DNA from: Ephydatia muelleri
Lineage: Eukaryota; Porifera; Demospongiae; Spongillida; Spongillidae
Direction: 5' to 3'
Length of the DNA: 64,000 nt
NCBI GenBank assembly: GCA_013339895.1
Contig: JABACO010000068.1
Coordinates: forward strand, 62,001 to 126,000
The notes beneath the pieces were generated by a model that did not search any database, was not told the origin of the DNA, and worked only from the letters and a program-made list of their open reading frames with translations. The translations under genes and the position numbers were made by a program. This document shows, in pieces, positions 9,047 through 20,900 of this stretch (its first letter is position 1; the number at the start of each line of letters is the position of its first letter).

Positions 9047-12000
9047 TCACTGAATGCTCTTAGTAAGGAAGTCCAAAAACCTTCTTGCATACTGCTCAGG
9101 TTTCACAGTTGAAATGTCAGCGCCAGCCTGATGAATCAGACCAATATCAACATCAACACACATTAGTGCACCAGAGCATACAGAATTATATGCAAGTGGC
9201 TTTGTGTGAAAAAGGCATGACACAATACACCACATAAGCAATTGCAATAATATACTTTTGAATAACAACGTACGCCATGCTTCACTGTCTTGGCTGCATG
9301 AGCTGCCCTTTTCATTGCTCCATAATTTGTAAGGATGTCAATTATTCCCACAAAGTAAACACAAGGCTTCTCTCCTGTATTGAAAAAAAGAAAAAAAATC
9401 TCCATGAAAAAACATCACAATAACTGAACAAAAAACAACTTCAACAAGCTATGCATAATAAAAGGATGGGCACAATGGAATAAAAAGAGCTGCTTCAGCT
9501 AACTGAAAAGTCTGTTTATGGACATGGTTTACCAAACTATGTCAACTGACACCTTGGTGCAAGGCATACACCTCACCTTGGGCGCTAGGTATGGCAAACA
9601 CATCAACTTCTTTTGCAATCACAGGAAACATCCTTTCCGATGGGGTTGATCGGAGCTCATGCCGACCTGTCCGCTCCAGCGGCAAGGCAAAGCTGACAGC
9701 AGCTGCAGCTCCTAATCCCCACCCCCGAAAGACCACTCCAATTAAAGCACACCCACAGCACAGGGTCCTGCAATTACCAGGGCTCTTCAATGTAGGCACC
9801 TCCTCCTCTGGACTGAAGGCATCGAGGTTAGGCTTGGAGGATTCTTGGGTCTGGTCGTCAGAGGAGCCATTGGGACTTGGGGGACTGTCAAGAACCTCCA
9901 CTGAACTGCCTAGGTCGTCTGAAGCAATGCATTCCGAGTTAAACACCCTGAATGCAACGAGAGATGCAGGCAGGTACCTCTTGCTGTGGGGGACACTGGT
10001 GAACCAGGAACCTCTTCGTTGTCTGAGTTATCATCCTCAGACTTCCCTCCATCCTTATCGCCAACATCAGTGACCATCTCATTTCCAGTGATGCTGCCAG
10101 TGTTGCTGCCTTCCTCCTCAGGGGGCAAGGAGGGGTCGTGTATACCCACCAGGAGACTGTAGTCCATCAGGTTCAGACTCTCAAGGAACTGTGGGGGTGG
10201 AGTTATGGGGTCGTGGCCATTGTTCTGTCTAGCCTAGGCTGCACAATGGGTTTAATCCCAACAGGAGCCCCAGGCCACCCAGACTCCTCTGGTCTGGATG
10301 GTTCTTATAGCAAATTTACTATGATTACTTATCTTTCATAGCTGTCTTTGTCCCAGGGGAGGGAGGGGGAGGGGAGAGGGGGGTTTGTTTGTACACCTGG
10401 GTGCACAGACATTCAGTTTTAATGCTTTTTTTTTTTACATGCACCAGAACTTAATTTAAACAGCACACAGGTTTGTCATGCATTTTGTTGAAATACGTAA
10501 GGTCTAGGCTGCAGTGAAGTCCTCTGAGGTGTGCCAGATACACACAAGGCATGACTGGGAGACCTTACCTATTTCAGCCCAGAGCTAAAAATGCATGACA
10601 AACGTGTGTGTTGTTGAATATCAGTTCTGGTGCATGGTAACAAAGTGGCATTAAATTGAATGTCTGTGCACACAGGTGTACAAACGTACCCCAGACACTA
10701 GACATAAAATTGATTTGCCTGAGATGATTCCAGTATATAAGGACACTTGTATGGCTTAATGGTTATTAAAGAGCTGCTTTTCCTCATTACCTTGCAGCAG
10801 AGGGACGTGTACTTTAATTGGAGTTTCGACATAGCATATGCATAGAGTGCAAAGTATACTGACGTACTGCCACATCCTGTTCAATGATGGCCAGGAACTG
10901 CTCCCTGGCTGCCTCTCCAATGCAGATCTTCTCTCCATTTTCTGTGAAGTCATTATCTTTATAGGTGGGAGCAGATTTTGCCTAAAAATGAAAATGGCAA
11001 TTAGAAAACATCTCCAAAAGAATTATGCAACATATGGACAAATTAATACATTGTGTTCTAAGCTGAATGAAGCTCAAGTGTGGGATTGGACTTTGTGCAT
11101 AAATATATTAAGTGTACAGTTCCATGCTGTGTTGCATGTTCAGTCGTAATACCATGTCAATATCCCACAGTGATGCTGCAATTGTCCACCAAATGTGTAC
11201 TCTACGTATATGTCTGTTGTGAGTGTGTGCACTGTGCTGGAGTAATACGGGAATAGATGCAATTGGGGTTGGGTTGGGATGCGCTGTTATAGTTCTTTGA
11301 CAGACAGGAATGCACAACATCAATACATATATGCATGTGAACGACCAAATACTAATAGTTTGGCTCATTGCAATCCATTTACCTTCTCTTTGTCGCTCGC
11401 AGATCGATCAACGGTGGATCCTTTGAGGTCAAACTTCTTGTGTATACGAACACTTGTATTCAACACATTTCGCATCACAATCCAGTAAGATTCAGCGCCA
11501 TTGACCGTTAGCCGATACAGCCCCAAAAAGTGTGGAAGGAATGTCTTCCCTTCATGTGTCACCACATACTGACGATGCCAATACAGGAAAAGGTGAGATA
11601 AAAGAAATAAATACATGTACCCCCCCCCCCCCCCCAACCGAAAAAGATGAATGTAAGATAAAAGAGTTGACCCATGTGCTCAACAATGATGTCAGCCTAG
11701 CGTACATCCACTCACACTCACATATACATGCATACTAAAGCACTGGACACAGGTACACTTCCACACATACTGTACACTCCTACATTAACACATATTTCCA
11801 CAGCACACACAAACCGTTGGCTTCTTGCCAAGGGAATCTTACTGCATGGTACTCTGGAAGAATTAGGTGCAGAAGATCTATCTCCTCAGGAAGTGCTGAC
11901 TTCATCACCAGCTTTTCATCATGGGAGTAGTAGAATCTGGAGCTGCTTCTGCCTTGATTTTCGACAGGGTGAGGAGTAAAATCAACCAACGAGTGCTGTA

Positions 12001-13300
12001 ATCACAAGGTGCACACTTATTAGAATAGCATTAGACATCACACACCACTACATACTAGATAAATGGAGTCGTTTATTCCAAACTTCTTCCGCAAGTCATA
12101 GAATACCCACGGGCAATAATCCTTGAACTTGAAATGACCTGGTAAATTCTCCCTGCAAGTGAAACCCAAACGGATTTTAGGTCAGTACATACCTTTATTT
12201 GGTCTGCTGTCCCAACTCTGGGTACTAGCATAGCTTATGGGCACATGTTCTCAATGCAGTTCCACAACATCCTGCCACCCCTCCCCAAATCTTTGTCTAG
12301 TAAACAAGTTAGACATCAACAGTGTGGGATCCTTTAGTCATACTAGACAATTGTAATTCTAACACACATACACACAAACACACAACACACACAACACACA
12401 CATACCACACACCTCACTAGTTGCACCACAATACAAATGCCATAGTATACTCACTCATACATTTGCTATCTAACAACTTAGCATGCACCTTACACTTTAC
12501 GACATGCTTGCCAACACACATTCAATGCCAATTAAGAAAGTAAATCCATGTGTGTACTGTGTGTATTTGGTCTTACATGCATGTTAGTATATGCACACAG
12601 CACTTTCACCTACTTGTTGAAGAACTGGTTTTCTACTCTGACCTTGCTGTATGCTTTGAAATCCTCTGCCAGAAGCAGACATGGCCCCGTGGTAGTAGTC
12701 ACTTCATTTATCTGCAACATCAGCAGAATAAGCAATTATGGCGACAAACAAAAACACACTTATCACAAAAGCCACACGACTGGCTCCAAGCTTTGTACAA
12801 CATCAAACAAACCTTGTGAAAGTAACTCAACATGGCAGGAACACATGCGCCATAAACGAGGGGGTCATGGCAACCTTTGTACCCCCTCCCACTCCCTCCA
12901 ATCATACAAAGCCTCTATCCTCCAGCGTAACCGCCTCCATTTTAATTTTATCCGCCGCACCCTTTTCCCTCCTTCTCCGTCCTTTCCATGTGCCCCTCCT
13001 CCACCATCACTTCTCATTCCACCGCCGCCCCCTCCAACCTTAAAGTGCGTACCGTACACGAAATACTCTCTTCCACCAAACAGCCATGATGCTCAACGAC
13101 GCCACCACAAATAAAAAGACGAATGCCACGTACAAGTACAAGCTGAACAATACCAAACTTACGCAGTGTTGCACACCCCACATGAAAACCGCTAGTACGG
13201 GATCCTCGGATCTGATGTACTTTTTCTTCTGATGCTTGGCTTTGGACTTGATGTGCTTCACTTTCGAGCCACTCTGTTCGCTTCTGTGTCCCTTTGGCAT
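9047..13300 (-). CDS. PIP4K2: Phosphatidylinositol 5-phosphate 4-kinase type 2, 11 exons
   Basis: Exons on the minus strand: 13300-13163, 12711-12614, 12152-12056, 11995-11843, 11568-11383, 10981-10868, 10188-9978, about 9919-9778, 9609-9577, 9374-9274, 9127-9047. Blocks matching PIP4K2A/B/C are [110 protein letters not shown], and [16 protein letters not shown] at the C-terminus. The KTVKHGAGADIST activation loop is of the type 2 (PI5P 4-kinase) kind, not PIP5K. The enzyme makes PI(4,5)P2 from PI5P. The acidic Ser-rich insert (exons 7-8) matches the family's variable loop. The nucleotide-site block reads MRNVL where vertebrate 4-kinases have TRNVF. The 168-nt intron 9777-9610 stays open in frame. 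Confidence 0.94.
10387..10685. mobile_element. 299-bp element with long imperfect terminal inverted repeats
   Basis: Lies in a PIP4K2 intron. The left end GTTTGTACACCTG is mirrored by CAGGTGTACAAAC at the right end. Pairing continues inward with small gaps: GTGCACAGACATTCA against TGAATGTCTGTGCAC, ATGCACCAGAACT against AGTTCTGGTGCAT, and TTTGTCATGCATTTT against AAAATGCATGACAAA. Only a roughly 80-bp centre is unpaired. No coding capacity, so it is a non-autonomous DNA element (MITE-like). I do not see a clean target-site duplication. Confidence 0.7.
11616..11635 (+). repeat. Poly-C run in PIP4K2 intron
   Basis: An uninterrupted run of about 17 C, so poly-G on the transcribed minus strand, just upstream of exon 5. 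It is one of several long G/C homopolymers in this window and could be length-variable or misread. Confidence 0.7.
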
Positions 13301-13992
13301 CGTTGTCTACAGCGTGAAGTATGCAAACGGTGTACGATTTTTCCGTAGACGCCTCAGTGTCTAGAATCACTGCACAGAAGTATTTCGCACTACACGCCAC
13401 TTAGAAACTAACTCAAACAGGTCTTAAAGCCAACTAATAAGACACAATAAAGAGGCATATTCATTTGTGACCATAACGTCACGTGCGGAGTTTTTGATCT
13501 GATAGTCATTGGCATCGATCATGTCACGGGCGAAACCAATTATTGCACTTTGTAAGCGTTAAGCTAATATGACCAGACACCCTGGAGTCTCTGATCAACG
13601 TGTTGACTACAAAAGTGTTGACGGTTTAAGTAAACCAAAGTGGCATTAGTATAGCACCTGCAGCTCTGTTGCCTGTCAGTTTTTTGAGTCAAGGCCGCTG
13701 TAGCTGGTAATTTTTATTTTACACCTGATGAACACCAAAGCATGTTGACTTGTAGACATAAGTTGTAGGCATTTGCTTCTTTTGACCTTTCTGCCGTTTC
13801 ATAACGTACTCAAACTGAAAGTTTCAGTGAACCATTAGGATTGAGAATGCAGAACCAATGAGCGTTATTTAACGCTTACATGTATTCCCAATAATAACGA
13901 TTCATGAACATTTTACGACTCATTAATTATTTACACACGTGATCGTGCCCCGAGAACAGTTTCTTTGACAAACCAGTATGCTGACAAGGGTG
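13301..13992. promoter_or_regulatory. Divergent upstream region of PIP4K2 and SUGCT
   Basis: About 690 bp between divergent start codons, with no gene inside. A palindromic E-box within GTCACGTG sits at about 13478-13485, 180 bp upstream of the PIP4K2 ATG; USF/TFE-type bHLH-ZIP factors bind this core in other animals. Assignment to either gene is inference. Confidence 0.4.
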
Positions 13993-16982
13993 ATGTGTCG
14001 TATCATTAGACCTTCCACCGGAAGGAATTGTTGCTTACTTACCTACGCGGCTGGACCGCTGGATGGGATCAAAGTACTTGATATAACGAGGTATGTGTAT
14101 TACGGTACGAGGAGGGGAGGAGTTTAGAGGGTGTGGCCTGAGAGGAGGACTCAATGACTCCCTCAATGTGATCCAACCAACTGCAACCACACATTTTACA
14201 CACTTGTCCCCTTGCACCATAAGTCTCAATAAGCACACTCATCCAACACTTGCCAAAATGGTGTTGTGCTTTCTGACCTCAGAGGCTTGAGCAGCTGCCT
14301 CTGAATATACTCCCGCTTCTGACAATGCAAGTGAATTCACTGAGAAGTCAAATGCTGCTGGCTTGCCTTGTGTCCAGTTCACGTGTCAGGGGAAAACCTA
14401 CATGTAGGGAGCAACATAGAAAAAAAAAAAACAACATACATGTACTGCCTTGCTTGCTGATGTCAATTCTGATACCTGCTCAACTGACGATCTAACTGCT
14501 CTCACACCATGTGGGTCTTCATATGCCTGCAATTGCATCATGGAAGGAGTATAGTCTAATTCATCTACACTCAACTGACAAGAGTATGTGGCCTTACTGA
14601 GCTAGGGATGATTAGGAGGTCTAGGTGGGTGGAAATTGAAGAAACTGATTAGAATTCACTTTTTTAAATTCATACTTTCCATCGTATGAAGTTGATCAGA
14701 AATTTGCTACTCTGGGGGTCGAATAGATAGACAGTTTCCTTGCTGGTCAGCCAAACACTAATTTACTTTAATAAAACACGAGATTAGCAGTATCAGAGTA
14801 TATCTCTCGGCTTTGTTGCCTTTAGGATGGTACGTGGGCAGTCTTTTTTATGTTGCATGTGAAGACTTGTTAAGATGGCACACCTTTTTTTGTGCTCTAA
14901 CAGCTCTTATGAAGGGGAATGGAAAAGATCATTTTATTAAACCACTTCTGTGCATGTATTGCTAGTCGGCAGCTTCAAATGCATGCTTGCACACAACTGA
15001 AACATTTGCTGATTATTAATTATACTTGCACAGTGGGCCCAGACACCCTGGAGTCCCTTCTCGGTAAACACTGCTGCTTGACATGTAGCTGTTCCAATGG
15101 TGTTGATGTAGACCATCGTATTATATATCTTGCAGGGTATTGGCCGGTCCGTTCTGTGCCATGCTGCTGGGAGATCTTGGAGCAGAGGTGATCAAAGTTG
15201 AACGACCAGGTGGACCTTTAACCGCTTAGCTCCTAGTATGATTAGATACCAGTCTCTCCCCAGGTCATGGGGATGACACAAGACACTGGCCACCGTTGAT
15301 GGGCACAGAGTCTACTTACTTCATGTCTGTAAACAGGAATAAGAAGGTGTGCCCACAATTGGTAGCATTATTGATAAAAGAGCTTTGTGGTGAGGTGTGG
15401 TTGTTTGTACGTCATGTCCAGAGTATTGCAGTGGATTTGAAGGCAAAAGAAGGCCAAGAGATTATTAAGAAGGTGACATTGCATTGCTATATTATGAAGC
15501 AGGTTGCACAAGAATGAACATGAACTGTTGCTGCCATTTCAGTTGGCCTTGCACTGTGATATTCTTCTGCATAATTACATGCCCGGAGGCATGGAGCACT
15601 TTGGACTAGGATATGAGGACCTAGCAGCACTCAATCCTGCCCTCATCTACTGCTCCATCACGGGATTTGGTGAAACTGGCCCACATGCAGATAGGGGTGG
15701 CTATGATGTCATTGCATCTGGAGTTGCCGGTTTGATGCATCTGACTGGCCCAAAGGTGCAGTGATGTATAAGAGTGTAGGAACACCTATATGATGGAGGG
15801 AGGGGACAAGTAGGTGTGTTCAATATAAATCCCAATACTTTGTACACACAATTGGTCAAGATTCATAGTGGGGAGTAAGGGAGAGCCAAAAGCCCCCTGG
15901 CACCATAGTTCCTTCAAGTTTGTGTTGTGAAATAATTATAAGACATCTAAATCGGTAGGATGGAGCTCCAGTGAAGGTGGGATTACCTATGACTGACCTC
16001 TCAACTGCCCTCTATGCACACGGAGCAGTGATGGCTGCCTTACTGAGCAGGCACAGGACAGGGAAAGGTCAGAAGCTGCAGTGCAACCTTCTTCAAACCC
16101 AGGTGCAAATGCGAGATGTGTTCTTCTGTATAGTTTTTTTGCTAAGGGATGAATGTTTTTAGGTCTCCTTGTTGGTCTACGTTGGGTCTAATTATTTGAA
16201 TCTAGGGATTCAGGCTCGGAGATGTGGAACAGAGCACCCAAGTATTGTTCCCTATCAAGTATGGTGAAGGCTGAAGGCCTTGATCTGACTTGTTGTGGTG
16301 CAATCTGTTCTGTGTGTAGGGATTTGGAACTGCAGATGGCCAGATCATAATTGGTGCTGGGAACGATAATCTCTTTTCAGCACTGTGTGAGATCATTGGA
16401 CTCCCTCACTTGGCAACAGATGAAAAGTATTCCACAAATGAGAATCGTGTCAAGAACAGGGAGGAGCTTGTGGCTATTCTTTCAAAGAGGTTAGTCACTT
16501 AGCTGAATACACAATATATAGTTAGTGTTGATATTTGGCAGATTCTCTGAGCATGGTAACTCCCATTGGCTTAAGCTTTTGGAAAGGTCCAAAATACCAT
16601 TTGGTCCCGTGAATTCTATTCCAGAAACGTTTTCAGACTTGCAGGTACACGTTGAATTATTAATTGAAAGGCATACATTACCATATATCCCTTTTCTGTA
16701 CAGGTACAACATCTGGGAATGGTACGAAGCATAAAACATCCTACTGTGGGGGAAGTGAAGTTCACTGGTCCGTTAGAACTTGCAGTTCTGATTGTTTTGC
16801 AACTCACTTTCTTTCATACCATAGGACCTGCAGTGACTTATGGGGGCTTTGATCAGCCTACCAGGTTACCTCCCCCAATCCTTGGTCAACACACTCGTGA
16901 AGTATTGCAATCGTTGGACTATGATGATGACAGGATATCAAGGCTACAACACACAGGGATAATTCAGATTTGGGACAGTTAA
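13993..16982 (+). CDS. SUGCT: Succinyl-CoA:glutarate CoA-transferase (SUGCT/C7orf10), 11 exons
   Basis: Exons 13993-14090, 15136-15209, 15264-15346, 15422-15472, 15543-15755, 15959-16102, 16163-16258, 16320-16489, 16542-16644, 16704-16767, 16825-16982 sum to 1254 nt, 417 residues (human about 440). A class III (formyl-CoA transferase/CaiB family) enzyme that moves CoA from succinyl-CoA to glutarate in mitochondria. Visible blocks: [12 protein letters not shown] joined to [95 protein letters not shown], and PPPILGQHT. The first 20 residues have four Arg and no acidic residue, fitting a mitochondrial presequence. It is divergent from PIP4K2 and 154 bp upstream of the VPS50 ATG. Confidence 0.94.
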
Positions 16983-17136
16983 TGATCACATGTATAGTGT
17001 CTATCGTGTATTATACTTTTTTTGTTGTCCTGTACATGTACATTTTTAGATAAGCACCGTATAATTTCAGGCGGAAATATACTGAAAGAAGCGTTGACGC
17101 TCCGCCCATCCGAAAAGAGAGGGAGAGAACCAAACG

Positions 17137-17736
17137 ATGATAAAGACCAAGTGGAAGTCTATATTTAAGGTACTTAGTCATAGTGTAGTAGAGTTTGCGT
17201 GGCAATCAAACTATTTGAGTGTGGTCCCCAGCCGTTATAGCAGGTGCTTATAGCGATTGTAAGGTTACGATCGTTACGTATGAAGTAGGACTGCCGACTA
17301 CGGTGTGGTGTGGCTTCGTTTCCCGTTGCTTTGCCTTGTCTGCGCTATTGTCGTAGTTATACGGTGCATTTGTACTTTGATGCGGCTGCGGACAAACATT
17401 CGTAGGCCTACATATTATGTCTAGTACGTGAGGCGAGGTGGAGTTCCTGTTTGGTGCGTGGTGAAGTATCACATTGGTATAATGCCCTTTGGAGTCGCTG
17501 CCTTTAACACTTCTGTGATTTGCAGCGGGACAAAGGTGGTGCTGAAGATGACAAGCCTGAAGAGTCGTCGTCGTCTTTTCAGGTGACGGAAGCGAGCACA
17601 CATTAATCGCTCTTTCCACGCATTATGTTATTGTAGCCTACTGTAAGCTGCTGGCTCATATCTAGAAGCATGTATACATCACAACTATGGTCACATACAA
17701 TAACACGTACACACACACACACGCACACACACACAC

Positions 17737-17786
<50 letters not shown>

Positions 17787-17883
17787 TAAAGAAGGCATTC
17801 ATCCACACATTGCATGGTGTTTGTGGCTTACACCATACTTGTTAATGGTGGGTTTTGGGGTACTGATTCAGCCCTCTACCATG

Positions 17884-17931
<48 letters not shown>

Positions 17932-20900
17932 GATGTGGAATTGTAAATGCATGGATGGTGTTATGAATTGTATTACGTATGTATACATTTACATATAACA
18001 TTGTGCTTGGTGATATGATTAAGTTGCAGTGTTGCTTGGGTTAGATAGGAACATATTGGAAATCAAGATTGCACATCCTGCTTAATTGGGTGTGTCCTCT
18101 GGCAAAATCTCGATCACTTTGGGGAATGTTCTGATTTGGAACCTATCCCGTGTGTACGCAGTACATGTATATGTTTGAGTAGTCTGTGGATGCATGTTTA
18201 CTATTTCAAGGGTTTGTGGTTACATACAAGTTGCATGCAATGTAGCAAGTGTAGATTATTTAGTAGCGTTATGTAGGGACCACATGCATGTATGTACTGG
18301 TGATCTTCGATGTATTGAATGTCATTGTGTTTACTACAGCTACCACCGTTGATTGATGATCCCAAGAAGATGGAGGAGGTCAGTAGTCTTGTGTCATGGT
18401 TGCAGTGTGCCTTAGTCAGGCTTCTCACATTCTTTTTGAGAGACCATTGTAAAATGGTGAAATATCTATGTCATCCTTATAGATCCTGAGTGAGGTGGAT
18501 GAGCAGTACAAGTCCGAGACTGGTGTGGATTGCAGCCAGTATGAACTGGAAGTGAGTTCTCACATGTAGACAATGGCAGAATGCACTCAAACTGTCATGA
18601 GTGGTGCATGTGAGTGATACCTGGGGTTTACGCTGCTGTTTAAAACAAATATTTACAGGTGGCTTTGTGTGGTGAGTAGAATATGGTTAAAGGATCTACT
18701 ATGTATCCTGCTATTTGTTTTGAGCCTATAACCCCAAATTGCACTGTGGAGTACACACTGTTTGTTAAAATGTGGTATATTGTCGTAGCGACTGGCTCCA
18801 GAGATCAGCAGCAGTGGCCTAGTGCAGCTGGAAGATCGCATATATCGCCTCAAACAGCAAGACACTGCAGTGAGTCTCATGTGATCTGTCATTGTGGTGA
18901 CGAGTAAATATTACTTGAATGTGTAGACATGGTAGAAATTTACCCATTTATTTATTTACAGATGTATAGAAAAATATATGACCTGGTGTTTGCCAACTAC
19001 ACAGCATATGTTCAGGTAGTGTGTGTTCAGTGAGTGTGTGCACATTAGAGTGAAATTACATACTGTATGTATGTTTGTATGTTTGGGGGGTCCATGTTGA
19101 TAATTACTCAGCACTTAATGTGCTTTAGAAAGGTTGTGTGTGGGGGGGGGAGGGGGAATCATTGGCCTCAGTGGGATACTGCTTCCATTTGCATGGCTGT
19201 TGATGTCACCAATGTGTTGATGCCTTTACTTCATCACCTGACCTACATGCTGTTCACATCAGATAATCATAAGGGACACAAGTAGTCATGGGAACAGAGT
19301 GAGTGATGGTAATCTCACTAATTACTGACTTACCTAACCACCCCTCTTCCAACCCAAGGGCTCATTACATTTTGTTGTCACAGTGTTGTACTTGCCATTC
19401 GCACATGCATGTACTTATGGCATATCTTTCTTTACGTTGGCCTCATCATCAAGGAACTGGAAAACGTTACAATGCTTCAAATGTCATTGCAACAAGCGGC
19501 AAAGACATGTGTAAATGCGAGGAGGTATGTAGCTGTTTCCCCTTCTTGTACAGTGCATTTGTGTGAAGGAAATGGGCATACATGTGCATAGAATTGCACA
19601 TGTGGGTTATGTACAGTACATCTGCATAGCATGGCTCTGTGGTGTATATGGATTGATGGCAACTCCTCATGCATGGTATGGTACTTGCTGTGCTGCCATT
19701 TAATTACATTCTGGGGTGCTGTTCCCATGACCACAAACGTATTGAGATTATGATTTCATAATGAATTCCATAGTTACAGAATAAATTGGATTGTATTGCA
19801 ATTGAATTCAGTGCTACACTGTTGTGTGTGTATGTGTGTATGTGTGTATGTGTGTATGTGTGTATGTGTGTATGTGTGTTTGTACGTGTATCAATCGATG
19901 TTGCCCTTTTTCAGGCAGTTGAAGCACGCCAAAGAAGGTGTGTCTCATGGTGGACTGGAACTCCTGGCAAAACACCGGAAGAGAGAGAGGCTAAGGGCAA
20001 TGCTGGATACCCTCCAGTCCCTAAAGACTCTGGTATGTACCTGGATGTGCATCTTATGGAGATTTTGACTCGCACTCACTTTCTGCTTAATTTTGGTAGC
20101 AAAGGACTGATTCGCGCCTGAAGGAGCTTCTGGAGGTATTTTCATGTAATGCGTACCTTGTATGCTAGCTGCCTCCATGCCAACAGGAAGGGGACTACCC
20201 AAAAGCCACGGTGCTCTGCATAGAATGCAGGAATGCTATTGAGCAGTACAAGCACTACACTTGTGTCTGGTAAGTCCTCGGTGTAAGGGGAAACACTCTT
20301 ATAGTGTGGCCTGGATGTCTCGGGGGTAAGGGGACACACTCGTATAGTGTGGGCCCATTCCACTGCCCCCCTCCCCATGTCCCCGCCTCTCACTCCTATG
20401 TGCAACAACATGATCAGTACAATTGGGTGTGGCATTACATGCTAATAGTTACTGTATTGATTCGCCCTAATCAAGCGTTAAATCCTGTAAAATGGTTCAA
20501 AATGGTTCAATTCCAAATACATGTAGGCTGATTATAATCTCTTCTGGAACCACTTGAAATTAAAAATTGTTATTGAATATGGGTTGCTTGTTTATTTTAA
20601 TTTTTGTGTAAACAGTTTTCCTGAGTACTGTGTTTGTAAGAATGTTATTTGTTGTTCAGATGTGTTATGATACTAGTTATGTTATTATGTGTAAGTTAAA
20701 ATGAGAATAGGATAGTACAAGTAGTTAACCAGTGTAATTAATCATGTTTAGAGCAATTAAGTATGAAATCATTTTATATAAGCATGTGTGTTGTGTTATA
20801 GTGAACTTGCCACCTCTCTTCAAGATGCTCAGAGGAACATAGAAGTGAGTGGTTTACATTACCATTTGCTCCTGAAGATGTATGTTCTCAACTTGTGTCA

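Noticed and set aside
9610..9777. A lineage-specific coding insertion in PIP4K2
   Set aside because: Good GT-AG signals and a family-like join after removal make it an intron first; kept only as an exitron candidate.
9591..10073. Plus-strand frame of 160 codons
   Set aside because: Antisense shadow of PIP4K2 exons 7-9 and their introns; no family resemblance.
12548..13114. Plus-strand frame of 188 codons
   Set aside because: Antisense to PIP4K2 exons 1-2, low-complexity Pro/Pyr-rich, no motif.
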